The position numbers and the translations under genes are program-made. A stretch of 64,000 nucleotides of DNA from Sutcliffiella cohnii. Lineage in GTDB: Bacteria > Bacillota > Bacilli > Bacillales > Bacillaceae_I. Position 1 is the first letter of the stretch; each line of letters starts with the position of its first letter. A model generated the notes under the pieces. It was not told the origin of the DNA. It searched no databases and saw nothing but the letters and a program-made list of their open reading frames with translations. Shown here in pieces: positions 8,771-17,230 of the stretch. Where the stretch lies: NCBI RefSeq assembly GCF_002250055.1, contig NZ_CP018866.1:1604501-1668500 (forward strand), read 5' to 3'.

Positions 8771-9400
8771 TTACGCCTCCTTCATTGGTCGAATGACAGC
8801 ACGAACAGGACTTCCATCTGCATCTTTAAGGGCTAAAGGCAAGGCAATCAGTTCGTATTCACCTTCTGCGACACGGTCGAGCATTAGATTTTCTAATATA
8901 TATATTTGATGGCGGTGTAAAGCATGATGGCCTTCTAATTCTTTACTATCAAGAGCATCCACTGATGGGACGTCGACCCCGATTAGCCGAACGCCTTTTG
9001 AACTCAAGTAAGCAGCTCCATCCGCTGTTACATATGGAATGCTGTTTGGAAAATGATTTGGCCGATTAGGGACGGACGTTTTCACAAGCAAGCGGGTAAC
9101 CCCATCTAAGTCAACTTGGCTAAGGGCAACCTCATCAATTTTTTCAAAGGAAGAGAGATCTACTACACGTGCTTTGCCGATAAAAACATCGAGCTCTAGA
9201 TCTAAAATTTTCTCCCCATCATTATGAAAATGAAACGGGGCATCAACATGAGTACCCGAGTGGAGACTCATCGTCATTTGCCCAATATTAACGGAGCCTG
9301 TTTGTTCCTTTGTATACGTTAGTTTATAACTAAAAGGAGTGTCGCCTGGCCAATGAGCAAGTGTCTCATCCAAAGGCTGCGAAATATCGATCCATTTCAT
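8771..9400 (-). CDS. kynB: kynurenine formamidase
   Basis: 209 residues, metal-dependent cyclase-family hydrolase that converts N-formylkynurenine to kynurenine and formate. The zinc-site motif [12 protein letters not shown] is intact, as are the N-terminal [19 protein letters not shown] and the C-terminal [18 protein letters not shown] stretches. The start codon shares one base with the end of kynU, a sign of translational coupling. Confidence 0.95.
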   Translation of the reverse strand: MKWIDISQPLDETLAHWPGDTPFSYKLTYTKEQTGSVNIGQMTMSLHSGTHVDAPFHFHNDGEKILDLELDVFIGKARVVDLSSFEKIDEVALSQVDLDGVTRLLVKTSVPNRPNHFPNSIPYVTADGAAYLSSKGVRLIGVDVPSVDALDSKELEGHHALHRHQIYILENLMLDRVAEGEYELIALPLALKDADGSPVRAVIRPMKEA

Positions 9401-10686
9401 TAGGCAACTACCTCCCGTTCATTTTTAAATTGCATATACCGTTCTTCTACCATTATCGTTTTGAGGATTTGCACGCTATTCCACACTTCCTCAAACGTGT
9501 TATAAAGCGCGACAGGTGCTAAGCGAATGCCATTCGGATTACGAAAATCTGGGACAATGCCTTCCGCTTTTAATGCTTTGCAAATTCTCGCCGCTTCTTT
9601 GTGCTCTATATAAAGGTGTCCGCCGCGCTTTTCGTCCTCTAGTGGATTTTGTATCGTAAACTCGAAAACTCTTAATTCATGTTGGATTAAGTCCATCATA
9701 TATTGCGTGAGTTGGAGTGATTTTCTTCGTATGTTTTTTATTCCAGCTTCCGCAAAAATTTCAAGTGAGCCAATGATTGGTGCAACGCTCAATACATGCG
9801 GTGTCCCAATTTGGAACGCACCTGCATCCTCTGCTGGAGTTAACGTATGTTCCATGTCAAACTGTTTATCCTTGCGGGAGCTAAACCAACCTGCAAGACC
9901 AGGTTTTTGGCCGAGATGTTTTTGATTTACATATAAACCACCAACCCCGCCGGGACCGCCATTCAAATGCTTGTAATTACACCAAAAAGCAAAATCAGCC
10001 TCCCAATCACTCAGCTGATGTGGGATGGAGCCGATGGAGTGGCACAAATCAAAGCCAATTACAATTCCTCGCTTATGCGCTTCGGTAGTCAATCGCTTCA
10101 TATCTAAAATTTGGCCACTTCGGTACAACACACCTGGAAGAAGAATGAGTGCAATTTCTTCGGTCATTGCTTCGATAATGTCGTCTTCTAGTAGCGTATG
10201 TCCATCTCGACTCTTTACTTGAATTAAATGCTCTTCAGGATCAAAGCCTTTAAGGAGAAGCTGGCTTTGTAGCGCATAAATATCACTCGGAAAATTCAAA
10301 TCGTCCGCTAAAATTTTCGTTTTGTTTCCTTGAGGTTGATAGAAGGTACTCACTAATTGATGAAGATTAACGGTTGTTGATCCAGTCACAATCACTTCCT
10401 CAGACTTGCCACCAACTAGTGGAGCCATTTTTTGACCAAGCTCTTCTGATAAATAAAACCAAGGATTTTCACCTTGAGTCCAGCCGTCAATACCGAGCTG
10501 TTTCCATGATTCTAAAAGGTTTAAAACCGATTTTTCGGCCCGCTTCGATAGCAAACCAAGTGAATTTCCGTCTAAGTATATGCTATTTTCTTTGATGTAA
10601 AACTCCTTGCGAAAATGGGCAAGATTATCATGTTGGTCAAGCTGTATGGCATATGCTTTTGTGTAAACGTTGTCATGTTCTTGCAT
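9400..10686 (-). CDS. kynU: kynureninase
   Basis: 428 residues, PLP enzyme of fold type I splitting kynurenine into anthranilate and alanine. The PLP lysine lies in [17 protein letters not shown]; the N-terminal [14 protein letters not shown] and the [13 protein letters not shown] (PLP-binding Asp and His) stretches are diagnostic. First gene of the kynU-kynB-kynA operon. ATG behind GAAGAGGAGGAACGTAA. Its promoter lies under the palindromes described at 10740-10766. Confidence 0.95.
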   Translation of the reverse strand: MQEHDNVYTKAYAIQLDQHDNLAHFRKEFYIKENSIYLDGNSLGLLSKRAEKSVLNLLESWKQLGIDGWTQGENPWFYLSEELGQKMAPLVGGKSEEVIVTGSTTVNLHQLVSTFYQPQGNKTKILADDLNFPSDIYALQSQLLLKGFDPEEHLIQVKSRDGHTLLEDDIIEAMTEEIALILLPGVLYRSGQILDMKRLTTEAHKRGIVIGFDLCHSIGSIPHQLSDWEADFAFWCNYKHLNGGPGGVGGLYVNQKHLGQKPGLAGWFSSRKDKQFDMEHTLTPAEDAGAFQIGTPHVLSVAPIIGSLEIFAEAGIKNIRRKSLQLTQYMMDLIQHELRVFEFTIQNPLEDEKRGGHLYIEHKEAARICKALKAEGIVPDFRNPNGIRLAPVALYNTFEEVWNSVQILKTIMVEERYMQFKNEREVVA

Positions 10687-10724
10687 TTACGTTCCTCCTC
10701 TTCATGTTTCTCTTATTAATTTGA

Positions 10725-10753
10725 ATTGTATATGCTCGTTGACACTACGTCAA
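10725..10753 (-). promoter_or_regulatory. kyn operon sigma-A promoter
   Basis: On the minus strand TTGACG (10753-10748) and TACAAT (10730-10725) are separated by exactly 17 bases, 39 bases before the kynU start. The -35 box lies inside the palindrome pair, so a bound repressor would block it. Confidence 0.65.
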
Positions 10754-10766
10754 TGACATTGTGTCA
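10740..10766. promoter_or_regulatory. tandem palindromic operators, probably for the divergent TetR
   Basis: Two 13-base palindromes, TGACACTACGTCA (10740-10752) and TGACATTGTGTCA (10754-10766), are separated by one base. Together they also form an outer inverted repeat GTTGACAC / GTGTCAAC. They lie between kynU and the TetR gene and overlap the kyn -35. TetR proteins commonly bind such sites as two dimers. Ligand binding by tryptophan or kynurenine is an inference only. Confidence 0.65.
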
Positions 10767-10835
10767 ACTTATTGTAAAACAAGGAAAGACCTTGTAAAAT
10801 GGGGAGTAATAAGTTGGAAATGGGAGTGTAGAAGA

Positions 10836-11444
10836 GTGGAGAAAGAACTGTCTGCGAGGGAACGCCAAGCGATCCAAACGCGTGAAAAGCTTCTAAAGGC
10901 CGGAAAAGAAATCTTTTTAGAAAATGGCTTTCAAAAAGCGACAATCTCACAAATTATTAAACGCGCTAATACCGGATATGGGACAGCCTATGTGTATTTT
11001 AAAAATAAAGATGACCTTCTAATAGTTTTAATGGAAGAAGTGATGGAAAAGTTCTATCAAGTTGCGGAGCGATCCTATCAACCTAGGACGAAGCAAGAAG
11101 CCCGTCAACTAATTTCGGAGCAAGTCCGGTTATTTTTAACATGTGCGGTTGAAGAAGAAGCGATGATGAAAGTAGTCAAAGAGGCAATCGGTAGCTCTCC
11201 TGAAATCGAGTCACAATGGAACAGTATCCGGGAACGCTTTATCGAAAGGATTTCGGTTGACATTCAGTACGTACAGAATAATGGGTTGGCAGCACCGGCG
11301 TTTAAACCGAAGTTAGTAGCTCGCGGCTGGTTCTACGCAAACGAAATGTTCATGTGGGACTATGTTAAGGGAGAGAACGATTACTTGATGGATGATGTGA
11401 TTACGCATCTTACGAATTTGTATATGGATGGGTTGTATATATAG
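10836..11444 (+). CDS. TetR-family transcriptional regulator
   Basis: About 202 residues from the GTG at 10836 (GGGAG nine bases before); the frame is open to 10761, but that would run through the operator. Helix-turn-helix: ATISQIIKRANTGYGTAYVYFKNKDDLL near residues 42-70, standard TetR. The C-terminal ligand domain is not assignable. It diverges from the kyn operon across 150 bases with twin palindromes, so it is the likely repressor of kynUBA and of itself. Confidence 0.85.
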   Translation: MEKELSARERQAIQTREKLLKAGKEIFLENGFQKATISQIIKRANTGYGTAYVYFKNKDDLLIVLMEEVMEKFYQVAERSYQPRTKQEARQLISEQVRLFLTCAVEEEAMMKVVKEAIGSSPEIESQWNSIRERFIERISVDIQYVQNNGLAAPAFKPKLVARGWFYANEMFMWDYVKGENDYLMDDVITHLTNLYMDGLYI

Positions 11445-11458
11445 GGAGCGTGGGGTAG

Positions 11459-11615
11459 CTATCGCAAATAGAAGGGTGGTTACCGCAAATAAAGGCGTGC
11501 TATCGCAAATAAAAGGTGTGGTACCGCAAATAAAGGCGTATTACCGCAAATAAAAATGGATTATCGCAAATAAAGTGATGGCTATCGCAAATAAAAACGT
11601 GGTTACCGCAAATTA
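11459..11615 (+). repeat. eight-copy repeat, A(T/C)CGCAAATAAA with 20-21 bp period
   Basis: Eight copies of TATCGCAAATAAA or TACCGCAAATAAA; the CGC trinucleotides start at 11463, 11484, 11504, 11525, 11545, 11565, 11586 and 11607. Intervals are only 20 or 21 bases, i.e. two helical turns. The 7-8 bases between cores vary. Four more copies with the same period are at 63254-63330. It sits between the TetR gene and a Nudix gene. Confidence 0.9.
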
Positions 11616-11667
11616 ATGTGTTGTGCGGTGGCTTTTTCCAAGCGAAATAGCTATGAGGAGAATAAAA

Positions 11668-12135
11668 ATGGATTACATAAAACATATTAGATCATTAGTT
11701 GGTCAAGAAAAAGTAATTATGGTAGTTGCTGGGGCGTTCGTATTCGATAAAGATAATCGTTTGTTATTACAACAACGGACGGATAGCGGAAGTTGGGGCC
11801 TTCCCGGAGGATTTATGGAACTAGGGGAAACGGTACAAGAAACTGCAAGAAGAGAAGTATTCGAGGAAACTGGGCTACGTTTAGGTGAGCTTAATTTATT
11901 CGGATTGTATTCAGGTCCTAAATATGAAAAAACCTTTTCTAATGGAGACCAAGTTTATATGGTTCTAGTATTATTTACTTGTAACGATTATGATGGGGAG
12001 TTGGTAAAAAGTAACGAAGAGTCTTTGAAAAATACTTTTTTTCCGATTAATAACTTACCTGAAAACCTTTTTGTTGACCATCAGGAATTTTTTGATGATT
12101 TACTAGCCAATAAGGAAAAGCCGATTATTAGGTAA
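11668..12135 (+). CDS. Nudix hydrolase 1 of a tandem set
   Basis: 155 residues from the ATG at 11668 (ATGAGGAGAATAAAA precedes); an upstream in-frame ATG at 11623 has no site and lies beside the repeat block. Complete Nudix box GGFMELGETVQETARREVFEETGL near residues 48-70, with the metal-binding REVFEE. N-terminal YIKHIRSLVGQEKVIMV is typical of a Bacillus Nudix group. Hydrolyses a nucleoside diphosphate linked to X; substrate unknown. First of three adjacent Nudix genes. Confidence 0.85.
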   Translation: MDYIKHIRSLVGQEKVIMVVAGAFVFDKDNRLLLQQRTDSGSWGLPGGFMELGETVQETARREVFEETGLRLGELNLFGLYSGPKYEKTFSNGDQVYMVLVLFTCNDYDGELVKSNEESLKNTFFPINNLPENLFVDHQEFFDDLLANKEKPIIR

Positions 12136-12182
12136 AAATGCTAAATAGTTAAAGGGTGGTTTCGATAGAAAGAGTGGTTGAT

Positions 12183-12572
12183 ATGAGAGATAGAGGTTCT
12201 GCGGTTCTTATCCATAATAAAAAAGTTGCTCTAATTAAAAGAGTAAAAGATGGGTTAACTTATTATGTTTTTCCAGGTGGAGGTATAGAAAAAGGTGAAA
12301 CACCTGGAGAAGCAACAAAAAGAGAAGCTTATGAAGAGTTAGGCATTAATGTGGTCGTTAATGAATGTATTGCTGAAATTGATTATTTCGGGAAGCAGTA
12401 TTTCTTTTTATGTGATATCGTTGGTGGAACTTTTGGTACAGGTCAAGCTGAAGAATATATGGATAAGAAGAAAGGTAATTATATTCCTATGTGGGTCGAG
12501 GTTGAAGAACTATCATCTATTGATGTTAAACCTAGTGAGGTAGCCGATAAGATACAATACCTGTTCGTTTAA
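12183..12572 (+). CDS. Nudix hydrolase 2 of a tandem set
   Basis: About 129 residues from the ATG at 12183 (AAAGAGTGG before it); the frame is open from 12156. Nudix box GGGIEKGETPGEATKREAYEELGI is complete. Short MutT-like enzyme with little outside the core. The sequence differs much from its two neighbours, so the three Nudix genes are not a fresh triplication. Confidence 0.85.
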   Translation: MRDRGSAVLIHNKKVALIKRVKDGLTYYVFPGGGIEKGETPGEATKREAYEELGINVVVNECIAEIDYFGKQYFFLCDIVGGTFGTGQAEEYMDKKKGNYIPMWVEVEELSSIDVKPSEVADKIQYLFV

Positions 12573-12611
12573 TGCATTATTTAACAATTTAAAATGAATC
12601 GAGGGATATAG

Positions 12612-13112
12612 TTGTCAAATAAAAGCTGGAACGATTCATATGTAGGACAAATAAGAAAAATGATCGGTCATCAAAAACTAATCCATCCTTCTGTTCGAGC
12701 GATCATTCAAGATGAAGAAGGAAAAGTTCTTTTTATTGAAAGAAAAGGTCAAAATAGATGGGGAATGCCAGCAGGCTCTATGGAACTTGACGAGTCCATT
12801 TATGAAACTTTGAAAAGGGAAGTGAAAGAAGAAACAGGTATTAATGTAGTTAGTGCAACACTGATGGCAATATATACTGGCCCTCATAAGTCAATGAAGA
12901 ATGAATTTGGAGATGAATATCAAATGTTCGAATTTGTGTTTCTAGTTGATGAATGGAAAGGTGAAATTCTAGAGCATTCTGATGAAAGTCAAAATACTGG
13001 ATTTTTTTCACTAGATAATATCCCTCCATGTTCTAACCAGTTTTGGGAAAACCACCATAAAGAAGTTATAGAGGATTTTAGAAACTTTAATGGTAGTTTG
13101 ATTTTAAAGTAA
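12612..13112 (+). CDS. Nudix hydrolase 3 of a tandem set
   Basis: 166 residues from a TTG at 12612 behind CGAGGGATATAG. Nudix box GSMELDESIYETLKREVKEETGI: all metal-binding residues are kept, but the usual G before E in the GET triplet is D. The N-terminus (YVGQIRKMIGHQKLIHPSVRAII) is of the same type as Nudix 1 at 11668, so these two are likely paralogues flanking a different one. Confidence 0.85.
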   Translation: MSNKSWNDSYVGQIRKMIGHQKLIHPSVRAIIQDEEGKVLFIERKGQNRWGMPAGSMELDESIYETLKREVKEETGINVVSATLMAIYTGPHKSMKNEFGDEYQMFEFVFLVDEWKGEILEHSDESQNTGFFSLDNIPPCSNQFWENHHKEVIEDFRNFNGSLILK

Positions 13113-13203
13113 ATCTATAGAGCTCTGTATAAACTTTAATTAAGATACGAAGTTTACAGGGATTAAGAGAGGGTTTTACGATAGTAACTACTAGGAGGTA
13201 AAC

Positions 13204-13851
13204 ATGCACCCAATAAATTTAGTAAACGAAGAAAATCAAGTCACACCTAATTACCGCTTGGATGGTAAGGAAATGTACTTTGATGTATATGTTAGTCCTG
13301 ATAAAGAAGTTTGTGTGCTAGGAAAGTTGGACACTAATTATTTAGTTTGGTGTTCAATTACAACTGTCTTTGATGCAAAGAAGAATGCGTCGCTTTTTGA
13401 TTTTATTATAGATAATAAATGTAGTTTTGTTTCAAATGAGCATCAAGTGCTAGGAAAACAGTACAATGAGGTAAAGAACTGGCATGTTTTTCGTATATCA
13501 AAAAAATTATATAATGGTGAACTACGTTACTACTCGAATGCAAGCTCCCTTTCTTTTTCAACTGGTACAGCCTTCGCAAGTGAGATTCAAGTATTCTATC
13601 AACAAGAAAAAGCTAAAAGTGAATTTAGGATAATGAATAAAAAGTATGTTGCTATTTTAAAAGAATATAAGAAAACGTTAGATAATAATAACGATGAAAT
13701 GTATTACTTAACGGTGAAGCCATTAATTGATGTTATAAGAAGCGAAAGCTATTTAAAGTTATGTCAAGAAGCCAAAGTAAGAGCGTTATATTTAGAACTC
13801 TCAGCAAGATGTGATACATTATATAATCGCTATATGACGGCTGTTCGTTAA
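13204..13851 (+). CDS. protein of unknown function (215 aa)
   Basis: 215 residues, ATG behind ACTAGGAGGTAAAC. Mostly beta-type N-terminal half (YFDVYVSPDKEVCVLGKLD), then a helical, Lys-rich C-terminal half (RIMNKKYVAILKEYKKTLDNNNDEM). No signal peptide or membrane helix is visible, so it is probably cytoplasmic. I do not recognise a family. Confidence 0.65.
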   Translation: MHPINLVNEENQVTPNYRLDGKEMYFDVYVSPDKEVCVLGKLDTNYLVWCSITTVFDAKKNASLFDFIIDNKCSFVSNEHQVLGKQYNEVKNWHVFRISKKLYNGELRYYSNASSLSFSTGTAFASEIQVFYQQEKAKSEFRIMNKKYVAILKEYKKTLDNNNDEMYYLTVKPLIDVIRSESYLKLCQEAKVRALYLELSARCDTLYNRYMTAVR

Positions 13852-13908
13852 AGAAGAAAATAGGCCTTTAGGTAAACAACTACGGGAAAAAGAATTAGGA
13901 GGTAATGT

Positions 13909-14298
13909 ATGTTAGAGGATCTTATTTATACGTTGTCGATCATTGTATCTATTATGTTTGTGGTCGTTGCTGTTTTTCAAGTACTTCTATCACTTGGTTA
14001 TCCGATCGGGGAATTTGCTATGGGTGGATATTATAAGGTATTACCGAAAAAATTACGTATTGCCAGTTTGATAAATGCTTTCGTCCTATTATTTATGGGC
14101 TTTGTTATTCTACAACATGCTAATGTCATCATTGGTTTTGATTTTTTACCTACGAATATATTACTGTGGGTAATTACAATATTCCTTGGTGTAAATACAA
14201 TAGCAAATCTTATTTCAAGGAGTAAGAAAGAGAAATTAGTTATGACACCTTTATCAGGCTTTACCTTTTTATTATGTTTGTTAATTGCACTATCATAG
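13909..14298 (+). CDS. four-helix membrane protein (129 aa)
   Basis: 129 residues with four hydrophobic helices (about residues 6-30, 50-70, 82-100, 110-128) and a short basic loop YYKVLPKKLR after the first. ATG behind TTAGGAGGTAATGT. A conserved-type Bacillus membrane protein of unknown role. Confidence 0.7.
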   Translation: MLEDLIYTLSIIVSIMFVVVAVFQVLLSLGYPIGEFAMGGYYKVLPKKLRIASLINAFVLLFMGFVILQHANVIIGFDFLPTNILLWVITIFLGVNTIANLISRSKKEKLVMTPLSGFTFLLCLLIALS

Positions 14299-14625
14299 GG
14301 ATTTCCATGGGTACTAGCATTATTAAGTGTGGAAGTGTAACAAAACTGTTACAAATATTACAAACAAATCCAAAGGAGCGATAATGATATTACCCTAATA
14401 ATGATTACAGAAGGAGATACAGGAATTTCCCTAAAATAAATGTACTAGTATTAAAAAGAGTTTATCCAGTATATAGGGATGAAAATAAACAGTTATAATG
14501 CTATTTCTACAGGTGTTTTCTCTTCTTTACATATTACGTTTTAACCCTATCTTAACGTTGTTGTAACAAGGATTCACCCTAATTTTAGTAAACTATTAGT
14601 AGCGTTATTTTAGGAGGGGAACCAC
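14299..14625. other. gap without a gene
   Basis: 327 A/T-rich bases. The start holds a run of TGTTACAAATATTACAAA-like half-repeats (TTACAAA three times near 14335-14370). No frame with a ribosome site and no terminator with a T run were seen. A promoter for the methyltransferase at 14626 presumably lies near 14540-14600, but I cannot point to convincing boxes. Confidence 0.4.
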
Positions 14626-15330
14626 GTGGAGAAAAGGATTTTAAATTATGAAGATTTACTAGATATGTTGGATCATTTATTAAGAGAGCCTAAACAATTT
14701 TGGGATGGTTTTTATGAGGATAGGACAAAGGATATCCCTTTTTTTAAGGTGAAAGGACCGGATGAGAATTTAGTAGAATATTTTCTTAATGGGCTAGTAC
14801 CTAAAAAGGTATTAGAAATAGGTTGTGGACCTGGGAGAAACGCGATTTATTTGGCTAGACATGGATGTAATGTTGACGCAATCGATATTTCAGATAAAGC
14901 AATTGAATGGGCAAAAGAGAGAGCGGATGAAGAAGCTGTAAAGATTGACTTCCGTGGTGTTTCTTTGTTTGAATTTGAATTTGAACCTCATTCCTATGAT
15001 TTTATTTACGATTCGGGTATGTTCCATCATCTCGCACCTCATCGCCGGTTATCATATGTAGACATTGTGAAGAAAGCACTTAAAAAGGACGGACATTTTG
15101 GAATTGTTTGCTTCAATACAGAAGGTGCACTTGATACGCCAGATTGGGAGGTTTATCGAGAAGGAAGCTTAAAAGGCGGCATCGGTTATACGGAAGAAAG
15201 ACTAAAAGAAATATTTGAGGAAGATTTTATTATTAAAGATTTTAGAAGAATGAAAAGAATCGCTCAACCAGATAACATATTTGGAGAGGATTTTCTTTGG
15301 GTAAGCTTAATGCAGTTAAAAAACAGTTAA
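14626..15330 (+). CDS. class I SAM-dependent methyltransferase
   Basis: 234 residues, GTG start behind TAGGAGGGGAACC. SAM-binding motif I VLEIGCGPGRNAIYLA near residue 62, motif II acidic end VDAIDIS, and YDFIYDSGMFHHL as motif IV/post region. The N-terminal QFWDGFYEDR resembles thiopurine or tellurite-type methyltransferases acting on small molecules. The downstream lipoprotein gene begins inside its end. Confidence 0.85.
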   Translation: MEKRILNYEDLLDMLDHLLREPKQFWDGFYEDRTKDIPFFKVKGPDENLVEYFLNGLVPKKVLEIGCGPGRNAIYLARHGCNVDAIDISDKAIEWAKERADEEAVKIDFRGVSLFEFEFEPHSYDFIYDSGMFHHLAPHRRLSYVDIVKKALKKDGHFGIVCFNTEGALDTPDWEVYREGSLKGGIGYTEERLKEIFEEDFIIKDFRRMKRIAQPDNIFGEDFLWVSLMQLKNS

Positions 15331-15944
15331 TAATTGTCAGAAAATTGACAAATCTAATAAAAAAACTATTACTAATTTTATCTATTATCCTTTTAACAGC
15401 TTGCTCTTCCGCACTAACAAACAAAACAATAACTGATTCGTATACAAAAGAAAAGTTAGAAAAAGTAGAAATGAAAGATGGAATGATTACTATATATTAT
15501 CGAAGTGACAACATGGAAAGAGGAGACAATCCATATAACTATCTACTTAGGGATATTGTTATTGATCCATCTTTTTATGATAACGAAGAAATCCAACGTG
15601 GGGATGTTGTTTATCATGAACAGCCAAAAGAATATTATGAGCTCGTACAATACGAAGCTTTAGAGGAACCACTTAACCGAGTTATTGCTCTTCCAGGTGA
15701 ATCTGTAGAAATAAAGGATGGCCAATTTTACATCGATGGCAAAAAATTAGACACTTTCTACGGAAACGGAACGAATAATATTCGTAGCAATGATTACGAG
15801 AGCGAATTTCAGTTGGAGAAAATAACTGTTCCTGATGGTCATATATTTGTTTCGGGTGACTTGTGGTGGAGAGGGATTGATAGTAAGCAATATGGTCCAA
15901 TACCAATTGAATTTGTAAAAGGGAAAGTGTTGGGTTATCCCTAA
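15297..15944 (+). CDS. signal-peptidase-I-like lipoprotein lacking catalytic residues
   Basis: 215 residues from a TTG at 15297, with GGAGAGGA six bases before; it overlaps the methyltransferase by 34 bases. Lipobox LLTAC (Cys36). The remainder follows the type I signal peptidase fold: RGDVV (~101-105), RVIALPGESVEIKDGQFYIDGK (~128-149), then VPDGHIFVSGDLWWRGIDSKQYGPI. The catalytic Ser site reads SDNM with Asn72, and the catalytic Lys before RVIALPG is Asn127. Either inactive or working differently; perhaps a binding protein on the outer membrane face. Confidence 0.75.
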   Translation: MGKLNAVKKQLIIVRKLTNLIKKLLLILSIILLTACSSALTNKTITDSYTKEKLEKVEMKDGMITIYYRSDNMERGDNPYNYLLRDIVIDPSFYDNEEIQRGDVVYHEQPKEYYELVQYEALEEPLNRVIALPGESVEIKDGQFYIDGKKLDTFYGNGTNNIRSNDYESEFQLEKITVPDGHIFVSGDLWWRGIDSKQYGPIPIEFVKGKVLGYP

Positions 15945-16051
15945 AATACAAAAACTGTCATTATTAGTGAGGGTTAAGATCGTCTATAAAAATGAAGTGT
16001 CACAAGTTGAACATGTTGACATTGTAAAATGAACATTAGTGGTAAGATACT

Positions 16052-16083
16052 CCAAAATATGCATTTAATAATGCATATTTTGG
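16052..16083. repeat. perfect 14-bp inverted repeat
   Basis: CCAAAATATGCATT (16052-16065), loop TAAT, AATGCATATTTTGG (16070-16083). It lies between the end of the signal-peptidase-like gene and the end of a leftward small gene. No T run follows. It could be a hairpin shared by the two converging transcripts or a protein-binding palindrome. Confidence 0.6.
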
Positions 16084-16152
16084 CCCCATTTAATTTTATT
16101 CTTGTTAAAGGGTTTCTATTATCATAACCTGGCTCGGTACTGAAAAGTGATT

Positions 16153-16314
16153 TTAACTATTGCTCTTGGAGTCATTTTCAACATCGGCTTTTTTATTACC
16201 TTTACTTACATAAGGTTTTGCACTCTTTTTTCTGTTTGCACTAGCTTGCCAACGATTCCATCCCTTCTTGCCTGTTCCTCTCCCTGTTCCGCCTTTTCCT
16301 TTAGCTTTACTCAT
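16153..16314 (-). CDS. DUF3934 family small basic protein (53 aa)
   Basis: Very basic 53-residue protein beginning MSKAKGKGGTGRGTGKKGWN and continuing RWQASANRKKSAKPYVSKG, which I recognise as the DUF3934 family of Bacillus. ATG at 16314 behind AATGAGGTGATTT. Gly/Lys-rich, no membrane segment; a nucleic-acid-binding role is plausible but unproven. Confidence 0.8.
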   Translation of the reverse strand: MSKAKGKGGTGRGTGKKGWNRWQASANRKKSAKPYVSKGNKKADVENDSKSNS

Positions 16315-16574
16315 CAAATCACCTCATTATAATTCTATATCGAGTTACCTTATCTATTTAGTTTTAGTATTATACTCCGTAATTAATCAATCACATTAGT
16401 CACCTATATTACTGTGTACCGCTCCTAAATTAGTGCTACTAGCTTTTGAAAGGCTGCTATTCATGTTAAAGGAAAATCACCCTTTTTCATAGCTATTTTT
16501 CTCATGAATTAGAATAGTAACAGAAAAATATATAATAATAACAAGAAATAGCACCATTTTTTGGAGGATCTTTG

Positions 16575-17039
16575 ATGAAACCAGAAACGGTTTTTGTGTT
16601 TATAGCGAGCTTTATTTTTGCCTTAGTAGCATATTTCATTCCGAAAAAAATGAAACCTTATGAAATTTATGTAACTACGTTGTTTGCTATTGTATTTGGT
16701 CTTCTTGTTGATATGGTATTAGCTGTTAAATACCAGTTTTACGTACTGGATCAGCCTGGAGTGCAAATACCTGCTTTAATTGGTCAAGTTATTTTATATG
16801 GAGCTACTAGCATAATTTTACTAAACGTATACCCTTTTAATAAGTCGGTAAAGTCACAATTAGTTTTTATTTTATGTTTTACTTTTATTACTTTGGTTTT
16901 TGAGTTCTTATCTTTTACATTTGGGTTTATTAAATATAATGAATGGAAGATGTGGTATTCGGCTTTGTGTTACCCATTTCTAATTTATTTTCTCGTAGTG
17001 CATTTTAAATTTGTAAAATGGTTGATAAAAATTAATTAA
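16575..17039 (+). CDS. CBO0543-type membrane protein
   Basis: 154 residues, five or six membrane helices. The C-terminal word GFIKYNEWKMWYSALCYPFLIYF and the middle LNVYPFNK are typical of the CBO0543 family of Firmicutes. ATG at 16575 behind TTTGGAGGATCTTTG. A second, distant member is at 24619 on the other strand. Function unknown. Confidence 0.7.
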   Translation: MKPETVFVFIASFIFALVAYFIPKKMKPYEIYVTTLFAIVFGLLVDMVLAVKYQFYVLDQPGVQIPALIGQVILYGATSIILLNVYPFNKSVKSQLVFILCFTFITLVFEFLSFTFGFIKYNEWKMWYSALCYPFLIYFLVVHFKFVKWLIKIN

Positions 17040-17100
17040 TAGTGGACTTATTTAAGAGAGCAAAGCACAAATGTGAACCCAGCTCCTCTGACAACAAAGG

Positions 17101-17132
17101 AAGATCGCTCAAAAAAACGCGGTCTTTTTTGT
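17101..17132 (+). terminator. rho-independent terminator
   Basis: AAGATCGC pairs with GCGGTCTT (one G-U) around an A-rich loop, followed by a long T run interrupted once by G. It ends the CBO0543-type gene. Confidence 0.75.
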
Positions 17133-17230
17133 TTTTTTGACAAATATTTAATAAAGGTTTCCCATAAAAGAGGGATTTATCAGTTTATAATAGAAAATAG
17201 TTATTTGGTAAAGTTTAACTCAAGGAGCTA

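Noticed and set aside
9707-10595. Rightward frames inside kynU
   Set aside because: They are antisense to a clear kynureninase and have no ribosome site or recognisable domain.
11459-11615. CRISPR array
   Set aside because: The repeat unit is only about 13 bases with 7-8 base gaps, and there is no cas gene; far from CRISPR geometry.
11500-11685. Leftward frame of 61 codons across the repeat block
   Set aside because: Its translation is merely the repeat read in another frame (repeating IxGNH/CDxH-like words) and has no proper ribosome site.
16147-16332. Rightward 61-codon hydrophobic frame
   Set aside because: It lies antisense to the DUF3934 gene, whose product is a recognised family with a good ribosome site.
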